Assembly (NCBI GenBank): GCA_013339895.1
Contig: JABACO010000001.1
Location: forward strand, 18,025,370 to 18,089,369
Direction of reading: 5' to 3'
Length of the DNA stretch: 64,000 bases
Source of the DNA: Ephydatia muelleri
Taxonomy: Eukaryota > Porifera > Demospongiae > Spongillida > Spongillidae
Both the position numbers and the translations under genes were made by a program. This document shows, in pieces, positions 23,228 through 35,107 of the stretch. How positions within the stretch are numbered: the stretch's first letter is position 1; every line of letters starts with the position of its first letter. Below the pieces are notes generated by a model that was not told the origin of the DNA, searched no databases, and was given only the letters and a program-made list of their open reading frames with translations.

Positions 23228-23586
23228 ATGAGTGGTCTAACTTTCTTCCTCTTACTCGTCACATTGGCTATCGGAGCACTGCGAGTCGAGACTGCATCCC
23301 CCATTTCCGAGGTCATGGAGACAGTTTCGAAGGTTTTCGAGAACCGGGGACGTCAGACTCGTCAAACCAACTGCGTTATTGTGACTGCTGTAACCAATGG
23401 CGACACCAGTAAACTATCACAGCAGTGCAAGGACGCCATTCTAAAGAATAGTGGGCAGGACCCGGAGCGATATGCACATCTAACTGCAACGACCTTTATC
23501 AAGCTAACGTCCAGTGCTATGGAGCTGAGGCTACTCGATTAGCATACAAGCTGTTGTGCAAGAACGGCTATCAGGGCGGAGCGTGA
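23228..23586 (+). pseudogene. Small secreted Cys-rich protein gene with a frame change
   Basis: Starts MSGLTFFLLLVTLAIGALRV, a convincing signal peptide with cleavage near VETA. A short mature chain follows (CVIVTAVTNGD, KLSQQCKDAIL). Near 23445-23475 the meaningful frame switches: the continuation with Cys-rich character is AICTSNCNDLYQANVQCYGA and on to KLLCKNGYQGGA-stop at 23586, not the frame that ends at 23540. The switch may be a mutation, an assembly error or an unrecognised splice. At least six Cys would be present over about 115 residues. A second copy of the 5' part is at 61091-61306. No family recognised. Confidence 0.5.
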
Positions 23587-24125
23587 GGCTAAGTGAGCTT
23601 CCACAAAAGGCAAGGAGCTCTGATACTAGCCGATCGATGATTTGCTAAATGCTTTGCATTGTAAGAATCTGCTGATATGAGTCTTATGTTGCGATACAAA
23701 TGGCTCCCCGTTGTAACATGCATTATTTTTTGTGAATTCAAGCGCTGCATCATAGTGGAGTGTAAGCCTACGGTGCAAAGAGCCGTGCGTGGGTTATAGT
23801 AGGCAGTCCAGCACTGCACTAGATACAAGCAAGGCACATCTTACACGAACAAATGCAGACTCGTCCGAGACCCTATAACAAATGCTGAAGGATTACATCA
23901 CAATTAGGTATGAATTGAAGGAGGATCACGTGTGGTAGATGGCTCGCGAGAGTTGTGCATTTCTATTAAATATAGTATCTTGTCTGCTCAACACCTATGA
24001 GTCATATAATCTCATTGGATCGTGCTGGGCGCCAAAATGTGCCAGCCAGGCAGAATTGCCAAGGGAGACCCATCAAAAGGCTGGGAAAATGTGTAGTTTA
24101 TGCGAGTCGGTGTGTAGCACTGATA

Positions 24126-24127
<2 letters not shown>

Positions 24128-24206
<79 letters not shown>

Positions 24207-24211
24207 TGTGA

Positions 24212-24244
<33 letters not shown>
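24128..24244 (+). repeat. (TG)n microsatellite
   Basis: About 115 bases of TG with a few interruptions near 24205 and 24223. Confidence 0.97.
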
Positions 24245-24245
<1 letters not shown>

Positions 24246-24571
24246 TACTATTTATGGTCGTTTTGCCGCTACTTGTGTGTATGCGCATGAGTGTAGTATA
24301 GTGTGTGCACTTGGTTTGTGTGTGTGACTGTGCGTGTGTAAGAACGACCCTACTCTCGTGACTTCCTTATTATATATAACTCTAGGTCGCTAGAGATTTG
24401 GTCGTTCGTATGTGTAAAGGCGCATGGCCAGAAATGGAGGACATGAGTGAATATGTAAAGTTGTGATAGAGATTTGAGAATTCTGATTTCACCAATAAAT
24501 TTGTCACCTTTTTAAATGATTTATCATGTTGCAAGACAAGAAATTATTAATTCAAATCAATTAACTAAAAT

Positions 24572-24757
24572 TAATTTTTTCAAATTGAATTCCAAACACG
24601 TTCAGTATTCGCTAAAAATCGGACTGATTATAATATACGTGTATCATGAAAAGAACATTAAGCATCCATTAACTAAATTCAAGACAAATTCATTACAATC
24701 GAGCATAATTAATTATATTCATAAACGTATGTCATTATGTAATACCTTGCGTCATTT
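24572..24757 (+). repeat. Dispersed AT-rich repeat, copy 2
   Basis: Diverged partner of 12646-12835. The stretches 24830-25590 and 26046-26725 show no gene. Confidence 0.5.
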
Positions 24758-25587
24758 GATGTGTCGTCTGCTCACGAGACTTCTGCTCTCAAATAGTACG
24801 ATACCAGAGATAATATATCTCTGACGATACATTGTGCCAAACCGGTACGCCCACGCTTATGTGGATTGATGCAGCGCAAGTGCGCAAATTAAAAATTCTG
24901 CGTGCCAGACTAGTGTATAATAACAACAGGTCCTGACATGTTTTTGTTGTTGCCGAAACACTATCAAACCTATATCCTACATACCATGCGCAAATTTAGT
25001 TGAGCGTTTTATTAGTTCCCTGATACCAAGTCATTTCGTGCATTTCTCACGCGATACAATAGTGGAACTAATCATGAAACTCAGTAACCGATTGAGTATT
25101 TTAACACGAGGTGTCGCTACATCAGGCGGGAATGATGGTGTTCTACAGTTTCGTTCGAGTACGTTTTAAGCCAAAGCGTTCGAAGCTATCAAACAGCACA
25201 TGGAGAAATTTCTGTTGTATACATGTAGCTCACGATTATTTCCCCATCTGTATCGTTTTTAATGTGAGGTGCAATTTGGTCATATCAGCAAAAATCCATG
25301 GTGGGTCTTAATAATCGTGGGATTCGGGGTTAAAAACACGAAGTTAAAGCAAGATCCCACAATATGCATTTTACCATACAGCAAACTTGATGTGTAGTAT
25401 ATGATGCGCAGAAAATAGGAAGTCCATAGCAGTTGTGTAACATGTGTGATTGATTACAAGGAGATGTACATTTATGATTCATAAAATATACAAAACAAAT
25501 TTAGGAAAGCATCATATCATGCACACATATGAACAGCTACATGTAAAACCCTGAAATAACTGGTTGCTATACATCAGGTTCACAAAA

Positions 25588-26045
25588 GTACAGTGGAAAA
25601 GCCCGCTACATGTACATGATTATCTGTTGGAATGCACCATTTTATCACATTCATAGGTCAGTGGATGTTTGAAGGCAAACATTATGAACGCCTGCAGGCA
25701 ACATCATGCAGAGCTCATTCAAAACATCTATAGTACAGGAGTAACAAGAGAGACAATATATATAGGTCATAAGTGCAGACAACTTGTAGACCTTATTCAC
25801 AGCATGGTCTAGCCGCGGCCAGAGAATCAATTCCTGAACTGCTTTCACATTGATCAGCTGAATTAAGTCAGGATGAGGTGGATACATGCATGTGGTGCAC
25901 GTAAAGCCCGCTACATGATTATCTGTTGGAACGCACCATTTTTTCACACCCATTAAAAGTTCATAGGCCCGTGTATGTTTGAAGGCATGCAAGCATTATG
26001 AACTCCTGCAGGCAACATCATGCAGAGCTCATTCTAAACATTGCA
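25588..26045 (+). repeat. Direct repeats of about 140 bp
   Basis: 25596-25735 and 25905-26042 share agcccgctacatg, gattatctgttggaa, gcaggcaacatcatgcagag and other words in the same order, with small insertions. Between them are about 170 unrelated bases. Confidence 0.75.
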
Positions 26046-26725
26046 GCTCATTGTAAACAACATTGCAGTATATACATGTACATGTATTCATGGTAACTAC
26101 ATTGGGCATGAGTCTGGATCATCACACAGCTACGTGCCAGTATATAGCACTGAATAACACAGTCAGTTCATTGCATATCACTCTATACTATCTATGGATA
26201 TATGCAGTGTGCTTAGGTATCATAAATATGATATCAGTAGTCCAAAACACTGTGTTGATGTGTACACTGTACTAAAAAAGACAGCTATACTTAAAGACAT
26301 TGCAATAAGTATACCAACCTCTGAAATTACTCATGTACAGCGTTATTTCACCTTTCTGTAAACATGTATACTGTGCTGCAGCTGCCTGACCCTGGACGTT
26401 GAGTGTTTTTATTTAGGAAGTAAATGCATACCTCCCCGGCTTAGATTGGGCATGGGGAAATATACAGTATGTTGAAAGGGAGCTTTGTCTAAGGTTATTA
26501 GGTTAAGCCTGCCTCCTGTCTGCAACTCTCCCCTCTATATACAAATTATCCCCAAACAAGATTATCCCTTTGTCTGGTTCCAGGTATTGTACTACTGTTA
26601 ATTCCTGGGAAAGCAACCATTCAGTCCTATTGACAACCTGATTTTGTTTACCCCCCATCACTTCACTTGTGCATTGATCGTACTTTTTAAACTTATTTTC
26701 CTGTCATACATCAATGGCTGCAAAG

Positions 26726-27159
26726 TTAGTATTTTAAAGTTTCTCGCATCTGAGATCGCATTTCTTGCATTCCTCCTTCATGCCAATATGCTGCAGCATG
26801 TTTGGTGTAGTGCCTCTTCTCTCTGGCATACTGTTGTAGTAACTCCAGCCTGTGCTCAGCCAACATGATTTCTGCAGGAGCATCCCAATGATTACTTGAA
26901 AAATAGTTTCGTTTGGAGTCATCTTTGTGCTTCTCAACACCTACATGAAGTTACTGATGTAGATGATGTTAAAAACTTAACAAACTTACCTTGGCAAGAG
27001 AATTGTTTTATGTTTCCAAACTGTCGGATGGCATCAGGAACATGGTACACCATGACATGAAAGTAAGGAGTTACAAATTTCTTTTGGTGACCATCACTCT
27101 TTATCCGCAGAAAGAGTTGAATCCATCTTTTAGCCTGAATGTAAGCTGATTTGGTCACA

Positions 27160-27224
<65 letters not shown>

Positions 27225-29469
27225 ATGTGTTGATGTGTACCTTCAAATGTATGTCATCTGCAGCATTTGGGGGAGGTGTTTCACTAGACAACAGGTTGTA
27301 TAAAACTTCAAAATCCTTTTAGGAATAAAAAAACATTATTTTAGCCTATCGAGGGAAGTAGTTCACCTTCCATAGCTGAACTACATCATCCAGAAAAGCA
27401 TTTGGTAAGGGGATATCTTTCATCTTGGAAGGAAGTAGCTAGCATATGGAAAGGCAGAATTGGAACACATAAATTATAGGGTGTGTTGTACCTTCAAAAC
27501 CTTCTTTTTGGCTTCCCCAGTTAACGACGTCCATTCAACTTTTCCATCACTCGATTCAGATTCCCAAATAGTAAATGAGACTCCACAGCTCCTGATGTAT
27601 GCCACAAGCTGCTGTGTTTGTGGCTCTGACATTTTGATTAAGTTTCTTAACATGACATCAAAAATTCTCAGAAATAAGTGCAGCTCATCAATCATCATGT
27701 GGTCCACTGGAATGGCAGTCAGTGGACGATTAACTGACCCTTGGTGTACAGCAGCAGTTCTGCCATGAGAGGCAAAGGTACGTCTGTGCAGAAATTTACG
27801 AACTGACATATGCTACTTAAGTCAGCTAGGATCATGCATTTTTACCTGAGGGTAACTAGTGTTCTGGCCATAGTTGTGCTGTAATACGATTCAGGCTTTG
27901 ACACATCCCACCTATATAGTGACATCGGTTGACACCATGTTTAGCCAAATGTATTGGTAACTTACCTGCAATCACGGTGCACTGTACATTTTGGACATGC
28001 ATAAATGGAGTTAGCTGCATTAAGGCCCAGCATTGTGAGCATGAACTGTAACACATACGAAACATAAATGTGCATGCCTGTAATACCATTACATCACAAA
28101 CCTTCATGTCAGAAGAAAAAAAAAGTTCAATATTGTAGCTCACGCCATTGACAGCAACAAATCCTAGCTGCTGAAGACCATCAATTTCTTGAAAAGTTGC
28201 AGCGAAAGCTGTGGAAATGGTGTCATAATCTTCAGCCCCTTTTACAACTGCGATGGTATGGTTGCCTAGATAAAACAGTCACTGAGTCTCAGGCTGAGTC
28301 ACAGGCACGTTAAGATTTATACCTATTCCAGACAGATAGCGACCAACTGGCATCAGAATGGCGTACGAAAGCAAAACAAAGCTTGACGTCCGTGAAAACT
28401 TTGCTCCGTCACCAGATATCCTAACTTTAATTTTCTGGTTAGGTTGAAAACTTGTAGCATCTTGAGCGATCTGTTGCATACAGGCAAGTATTAGAATACA
28501 TGTACATAACACATTCATGCTTACCATGGTGGATAATTGTTCGCACAATGACCGTTCGAAAGAGCGATAGGCACCTTCATGTCCCGGGATGCGTGTTAGT
28601 TGCATCGTGTGGTTGAGATCCGTACGAGCTTTTTTAACTGCACGAGATCTCGGTAACTCGCTAAAAAGCATTGCAAGTTCGTGGTAGAATGCATCACTTA
28701 CTCCATACCTATCTAAAATGTATAGAACTCGCAAATCCACAGTGTCCTCGTTCTCGGAGGCCGCATCATCTGAGAAAGGTACTGTGGAACGTCTTGCCAG
28801 AAGTGGTGTGGACTTTCAGCGACTCTGCAACAAGCCCATAAGTAGACAAAAATTCCAACGCCTTGTTTGCATGTTCAGACACCTCTTGGATTTTTCTTCG
28901 TGCATGCCGGTTGCTGACTGCATCAATCTTATACCTCCTGGGTTGTTCTGTGAGTCCTGGGCTTCACTCAACGCATCTTTTAGGTCCTGCACTTCTTCTT
29001 GTAAGCCTTCAATGAATGCATCCGCTTCTTCATTCAAATAGGTAACTTCGTTTAGCTCGCTTTGTAAATCCGCAGCAGAAATCGTTTCACCATTCAGGAT
29101 AGTTATCGTGGTGGAACGAAGTAGCGCATTCTTTCTATTCACGCCTCTTGCAGCTCTTACTTTTGAAACCACGCCAAGTGATTTACGGTAAAGTAAATCC
29201 TCTAAGCGCGCTGCTTCTGGATTCAGCGTAATTGCTTCGTCCTCGATGTACTCGTTTGCTAGTGCTACGAAGCTTGTATTCTTCTCTCGATTATTTGCCC
29301 AGTCGCCCAATACACGATTGGGTATGGACAGACAGCAGACACCATCAGGGTCGACGGATCCTTCAATTGCTACCACCAATGTTTCCAAAGGTGGAAGCAC
29401 ATCATTCAATGGTATATACCGTCGTTTGCTGGCGGCAACTGGTCCTTCTCCGTGATTCGTTGATTCCAT
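26726..29469 (-). CDS. Eleven-segment transposase-like gene, nearly complete
   Basis: Exons on the minus strand: 28525-29469, 28323-28470, 28102-28265, 27966-28045, 27846-27911, 27492-27802, 27367-27438, 27241-27315, 26990-27134 and 26726-26940, all with GT-AG borders and compatible phases. The N-terminus starts MESTNHGEGPVAASKRR, then a coiled-coil-like stretch (EVQDLKDALSEAQD). Motifs in order: RYGVSDAFYHEL; ISGDGAKFSRTSSFVLLS; ELFFSSDMK joined to MLTMLGLNAANSIYACPKCT; MMIDELHLFLRIFDV; VTPYFHVMVYHVP; GVEKHKDDSKRNYF; a basic C-terminus ending ETLKY. I know this as a multi-copy uncharacterised family of sponges and cnidarians. Asp (GDGA), Asp (SSD), CxxC and a final Glu resemble a DDE transposase with a zinc insertion, which is inference. 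Two frame changes in exon 1 (near 28915 and 28770) probably silence it. Confidence 0.65.
27160..27224 (+). repeat. (TG)n microsatellite in an intron
   Basis: Sits in the intron between 26990-27134 and 27241-27315 of the transposase-like gene, close to the 3' splice site. Confidence 0.95.
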
Positions 29470-29983
29470 TTTAAGAAGCAAAAAACTGAATAAGCACTAT
29501 CTGAACCTGCGGCAGCAGGGTCAATATAGGATTGATTGATGATTGATGAATATCATTAAAAAAACTTCACTCGCGTCTGGAGGGACAACGGAGAAACGGA
29601 TCGCGTATAATATATCAATTCCGCAACGGCAGTGTATGCGTATATATTATCGTTAATTCAATGCTGCATTGTCACACCACCACCACCACCACCACGACCA
29701 TGCAGAGTTAGGACGCTATCCAGATATCATTTGTAAAAAAAATAACTGGTTTGCGGGTTAATTTCATGAGACGTGTTTGCGTGGCATACTGGTCTGCGTA
29801 CGCGAATACCAGCATATGTGTCCGCATACAGCTATGTACGTATGCAGGTATGGCATAGCTCTGTATACCCATGGGCGTACGCAGCCTTCAGGAAGAGGGT
29901 CGAATTTGGTTCACATGTATCATACGGCAAGGGCGGACACAGGAGAGGGGTTTACAGGTCAGACCCGCGATACGAAAAGCGGA

Positions 29984-30117
29984 GGTGGGGGGGGGGGGAG
30001 GGGGGCTGTACGCTTCAGACCCTTTATCCACCCCTGTACGGTATACTTACTCAATGGTGAAGGTGATCTCGCTTTGGGGAGTGGAACCGTCAACCCCCCC
30101 CCCCCCCCCCCCCCACC
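29984..30117. repeat. Poly-G tract and poly-C tract, about 90 bp apart
   Basis: 29984-30007 is almost pure G on the plus strand and 30096-30117 almost pure C. They could pair or form quadruplexes, and they are risky places for assembly. The reading frames over them have only biased composition. Confidence 0.85.
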
Positions 30118-30199
30118 CCCCTCTGCGTAGAATACGGCACGTTGTCACGCAGTGGTACGTCCTGCTATTTTTGATAATGTGTGCGTACGGCCTTGCAGT

Positions 30200-31840
30200 T
30201 TACAATGTTAAATAAGTCCAAAGCCAGGCAGCTCTAGCTCTATGGCAGCTACTCATAATACATTGTACATTGAAAACGTGACGTATTATTCATGAATAAT
30301 TCATCATATATTGCCCTAGATTTTGAAGTAGGGTACACTAAAGTGACATTCTAATCTTGTGTGTAGGTCTCAAAAATATACGACTTGATCTGAAGGTTAT
30401 CTCAATAGTTCAGCCTTCATATTCCATCCGGTAGACTTGAAGTTTCTGTCAGAGTAATTGGAAATAAATAGAACAAGCAAAACAATGGCATGTTCCATGT
30501 ACAAAGTCTGTAATAAACACAAAACTGCGTTTCTAATTTGTACTGAACACATTTTAACGGAGATCAGAATGGGAAAAAGATAGTCTATTATTATTACTAC
30601 CATAATCTGCCTGGTAGACTTAAGATTTAGCTTCCGTACAAGAACCATGCCTGTTAGTAGACATTTCTCCATTCACTTCCCGTTCAATAAATTTTATACG
30701 CGTGACGCGGGTATTCAATTATTCATGTCCGGGATTGCTGGACATGCTCTGAGTTATCCGCCACCAGGATACAGTACAATAACCCCCCCCCATGCACGCA
30801 CAATCCGAGAACCCAGCACCCAGGGTTTGTATCCTGTCGCCATTGATGATGCACGCAGTAAGAAGTATTTGATTCCCGTTGTTCGGTTTCTGGTAATACA
30901 TGTACGTGGTTGGAGAATTTTTCCAACTATATGCTCATATCTTTGGTCAAAGTAGTCGGACGATGATCAATTATAATCGTTCAATAAGCAGCGCGATTCC
31001 TGTGGCCCCACCATCGAAATCGTGACGTGTAGGAACACGCCCAATTACCAAGTCTTTCCCAGCGGAATATAACCATCGGGATTTCAGGATTCGTTTCTAT
31101 AAATGAGAGGAGTCCGGAATGCGAATAATCCGGATATATGCGGATTTTGTCATTGCCTATCCTATGATCCGTTCAGTACTGCTAGAATAACGTTTGCAGT
31201 AAACGGCGAATTTATCTGTAAATCAATGTATACTTGTGTCTGCATGATGAACAACATATTGTATATTTAGCTCGGTTGCTGGCGAGAATCAGCCATGAAA
31301 GGACTCATATGCACTCTTTCTTTCACACAAACCCGTCCAAGTTTAGAAAAAAAAATTGTTTGCAGTTGATGGACTGGTAGCGGGGATAGCAAGGACACTG
31401 ACTACACAACAAAATGTGAAGAAAAAAAACACCAATGTACATAAATTCAAGCTGTTCAATCACAATTCTAGCAAATCACTTTAGCTTAGATTGTGTTCCT
31501 GCCAAAGCCTGCATGACATTTGAGAGGTCAATTGGGCCATAAAATTCTAGTTTGGACGGCGGTACACTTTGCAGCTAGCAGTGAATCTGGAACAGTGTAA
31601 GAGTCCTAAATTGAGCTATATAGGATGCGAGAGTCAACAGCTCAGGATTATCTGTGACGGCCGTTTTTATATAGTGAGGCATTATTGCTATAGAGAGGCT
31701 GTACACCTTCATATCAATGTAATTAAATAATAGATCAAAAAGAGTGCTTCAGTCGTACCAGCATGTAGGAGTAGGACTGGTACGGATCACTCCGAGTTAA
31801 AGTTTCTCTTACCTGGGGCCTCATACATGTACAAGGGGCG
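30200..31840. other. No gene seen
   Basis: AT-rich sequence; frames at 30397-30955 lack convincing composition or splice context. Confidence 0.4.
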
Positions 31841-31844
31841 TATA

Positions 31845-32145
31845 CTGTTATTCTCAGCCTCAGACCCATACTTATGTCACAACACGGACGGATTACATCA
31901 CCGCACGCTCGAACTACGGTCTCGTGGACATTCCGATGATTCCTTGGACAAACTGAATTCTTGCAGCTGTAATAGGATATGCGATTAAATATTTGCGTGG
32001 TTAAATATAATGGACCCACACGTCCTGCAGCCAGAGATACAATGTACATGTATCCCTGTTGCAGCGGGCGGATTGACATCTGCTAAATGTACCTTCATCC
32101 CTAAAATCAACGTATAGCGGTTATATAATCCATTCGCTACTATGT
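31845..32145 (-). repeat. Repeat fragments: RecQ-element-like end and R fragment
   Basis: 31845-31940 shares cagaccca, ggattacatcaccgc and related words with the terminal repeat of the element at 62117-63843. 32025-32145 is a reverse copy of the start of repeat R (for example aacgtatagcggttatataat). Confidence 0.5.
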
Positions 32146-32298
32146 CTTGTATTGAGACTAGTTGTACACGAACGTTTATAAAATAACTGATCATGAGCAT
32201 GATTTACATGTATGTTAACAAATTAACAGTAGAAGTCATCACATGTGCATGTACCTGAATGGCTGGCTGTCCATTTTCATTTGGCCGAAATTAACTTA

Positions 32299-32345
32299 TT
32301 TAACTCTTACACGGGCAACAGAGCAATATTGCGCTGCGATACTAA
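32299..32345 (+). mobile_element. Solo end of TTAA-type MITE
   Basis: TTAA followed by ctcttacacgggcaacagag and caatattgcgctg, like the ends of 22195-22573. No matching right end nearby. Confidence 0.55.
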
Positions 32346-32452
32346 AGCCGCTTTGTTTATCTAATCCATTGAAACTTTGCAGACAACACATTAATCAATT
32401 GAAAAAGTTGTTTACTTTGATATCATAAGTTGTTTACAGACTACGTTTCCTG

Positions 32453-34330
32453 CAGATGATGTGGACGCTTTTCCCGCATACGGAGACGGAAGCGGTCGTG
32501 TTCGAGGAGCTGAAATTGGACATTATGGTCCAGTCCCTATGTCGAGTGACTCTGGTATACCGAACGCAACCATTTCTCCTCCCCGCAACCCTTACACGGA
32601 GTGGATGGGGACATCCAGCTGAAAGTCGTTAACAAGTTGATAGCTACCTCTGCGGGAAGCCTGGCCTGGTAAGTCGTGGCGGGTAAACGCATACATTGTA
32701 GCAGTAAAGTTTCAGCACTATACATGCAAGCGCGCATTTGGATATATTAATAATATAGCATCGGATATCAGAAGAGATATACCATGCACTCAATGCTACA
32801 GCAGATCAATACAAATTAAAAGATCCATATATATCGCATTGAATTCCTTTGTATACAAACTGCTTCTTTTTCACCTTTGAATAAGAAGTGCATGTGCGCA
32901 TAGAACAGTAGTCAAGGTGACACGTGACGCCCAACCCTTAAGCTCAATTTTGTATGAATATGGCTGTCATATAGAATATTTAATGCATATGAATCATCAT
33001 AATTGTGCTAATGGCTATATCCATTGCACCATGTATATGTAAATGATAATTCCGGAGGTAATGTTGTTGCAACGAACTGTTTTAGTAGATAGAATCAGAT
33101 ATAGTGATCACAACATGGAGTTCCTCGCGTGCCCAAAACTATATAGTACACGTGTTTCAATTATGTTGTATTTTTGTGTGTGTGTTTTTGTTTTTTTTTG
33201 CACTCGCATACAATGTATATGATCTCAGATTAATATTGATTATAGCAAGCACTATGGTGTTGATATAATCCCGCCCTATATTACAAGTACATGTATATTA
33301 CGCAGTGTGGCCGAGTACGAGTCGCCTAATATTCAAATCGACCTTGCGTCCAGTCCCAAGTTTCTTGAACAGATCGAGGGCGCATTGCAGTCTATACCGG
33401 CGTCCTTTAGAAACATCTATCTCCTAGCAATGTCCTTGCTGACTGCGCTGGCTTACAACCTAGATACGCACCGCTACCTGTGCAAGTCCCACGTGATACA
33501 ATCAATCATCAGGACATGGAAGAATGCTGACCCTACACCCGAGAACAATGCCACACGGGGAGAGAGCATTTACCTCAAGTAAGCAAGCAATTACCCATAA
33601 TTGCGCACAGAGTGTGATGCACTAAAGAATTTTCGTTTCTTGTGCTTTTGCGTTCCAATGCTAGGTATTTAGCAGCGTTGCAAATTTCAATGTTCTGCGC
33701 TTCGAGGCACAGCTTTACCACACAGTACCTACAGATCACGAGCTCATGGAACAGTTTCTAAGCGAGCTAGGCTGATGCTAACGAGATTCACACATACTAT
33801 TGGCTGAATAAGTACATTCCTTACCATAGGGTGGCCTACATGCCCTACTATGCCAAGAAAACCGTTCAGGCATGTGCACAGCAAAAACAGATTGATGCAT
33901 GTCACTAGAAATCGATGATAGGGCCCTCGTTTTTCAAAAAATGAGTGCCCTATTACCGATTTCAAGTGACATGCATCAATCTGTTTTTGCTGTGTGGCTA
34001 GACCCATGCTACAGAAACCTTCAGATGATGTGCATTGAAATCCATGCAAGTCCTTTATTCCAAGTGATTCTTATTGGAGAACGAGAGAGGAAAAGAATGG
34101 TGGATCATGGATGTATGGATTATGTAGTCTGTTTACCAAGCGTCCTTCCTGCCGAATCCAGGGCCAGAAGTGAGCCAAGGACCTGGTGGCCATGTTGGGG
34201 AAGGAGATGCATCTTCAGCCACCAAGTCTGAACACCATGGCAAGAGCCAGACCTGCCGTGACACACTTTGGACAGGACAGAGTACTAAAAGCACTGTGTT
34301 CAAGAGCTTCTATCGGAATTGTATTAAACA
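32453..34330 (+). pseudogene. Ubl-ARM gene, copy B (5'-truncated)
   Basis: It starts late in exon 1 (32453 to about 32664), without the ubiquitin-like domain. Exon 2 follows at 33306-33578 and a degenerate exon 3 at about 33665-34330. The end of exon 1 has small insertions and deletions (for example ggtataccg for ggtaccg). Exon 2 is open and close to the intact gene. Exon 3 carries a 118-bp hairpin at 33877-33994, several frame shifts and an altered C-terminus. The 3' flank (gggagctaaaaggacgaaaa at about 34462) is shared with the intact gene D. It cannot make the full protein. Confidence 0.8.
33877..33994. mobile_element. 118-bp hairpin MITE in exon 3 of copy B
   Basis: Arms of about 38 bp, cacagcaaaaacagattgat and onwards, mirrored at the right end ending tttttgctgtg, with one mismatch. 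Gene D has gcatgtggctctg without the insert; here gcatgtg and tggct flank it, so the duplicated target is at most two to three bases. Confidence 0.8.
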
Positions 34331-34452
34331 GAGAAGCAGAACGAAATCTTCACGGCCTGCGGTCTTAATGCTACATGTACAGTACATGTAATATTTGACA
34401 CATCCTTAATTTTAGCATACATATACATGTGTGTATAGTTGTTTAGATGTTA

Positions 34453-34668
34453 TTATTGAATGGGAGCTAAAAGGACGAAAAGTGCACGCGTAAAACTTTT
34501 CATACACCGCCGGTGTTCAGAGGCATTACGGTCCTGGGCAACCTTCCCGTCTTGGGGACCGTATTCCTTTGCAACAACTAGCGGAGTCTCTAGTATTCTT
34601 ATGCATGCTAGAATACCTCGTACTTGTTGAATTTGGTCTTTCAGCCCTGTTCCCATAGGCCGGATCAT
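34453..34668 (-). CDS. Unrecognised exon-like ORF
   Basis: MIRPMGTGLKDQIQQVRGIL, then EYGPQDGKVAQDRNASEHRR; coding-like composition with an acceptor-like tttaaag before it. No family recognised. Confidence 0.25.
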   Translation of the reverse strand: MIRPMGTGLKDQIQQVRGILACIRILETPLVVAKEYGPQDGKVAQDRNASEHRRCMKSFTRALFVLLAPIQ

Positions 34669-34932
34669 ACCTTTAAATGTTGTCCTCCAACACTGGGTTG
34701 TTTTCCTATGCCATCATGTTTCTCTAATATAAAATACTATACGTTTTAATGTATACATGCAGCTCTAGTTAGCGAAGACTTTCTTTATAATTGTATTCAT
34801 CATTTCAATACTGATTACCATACATAACAGTCGAATACTTCACAGCCTATAAAGTCTATTTTGTTATAGGTCGGTCCGGGACATTTTTTTCTGTCCGCGG
34901 GACAGTACTCCCTATATCGTAGTCCCTAGAGA

Positions 34933-35105
<173 letters not shown>

Positions 35106-35107
35106 AC

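Noticed and set aside
24073..24327. Cys/Val repeat ORFs
   Set aside because: Translation of the (TG)n microsatellite; the same applies to 34856-35168 and 58205-58548.
25651..25992. 113-residue minus-strand ORF
   Set aside because: Spans the two direct repeats and has no splice or family support.
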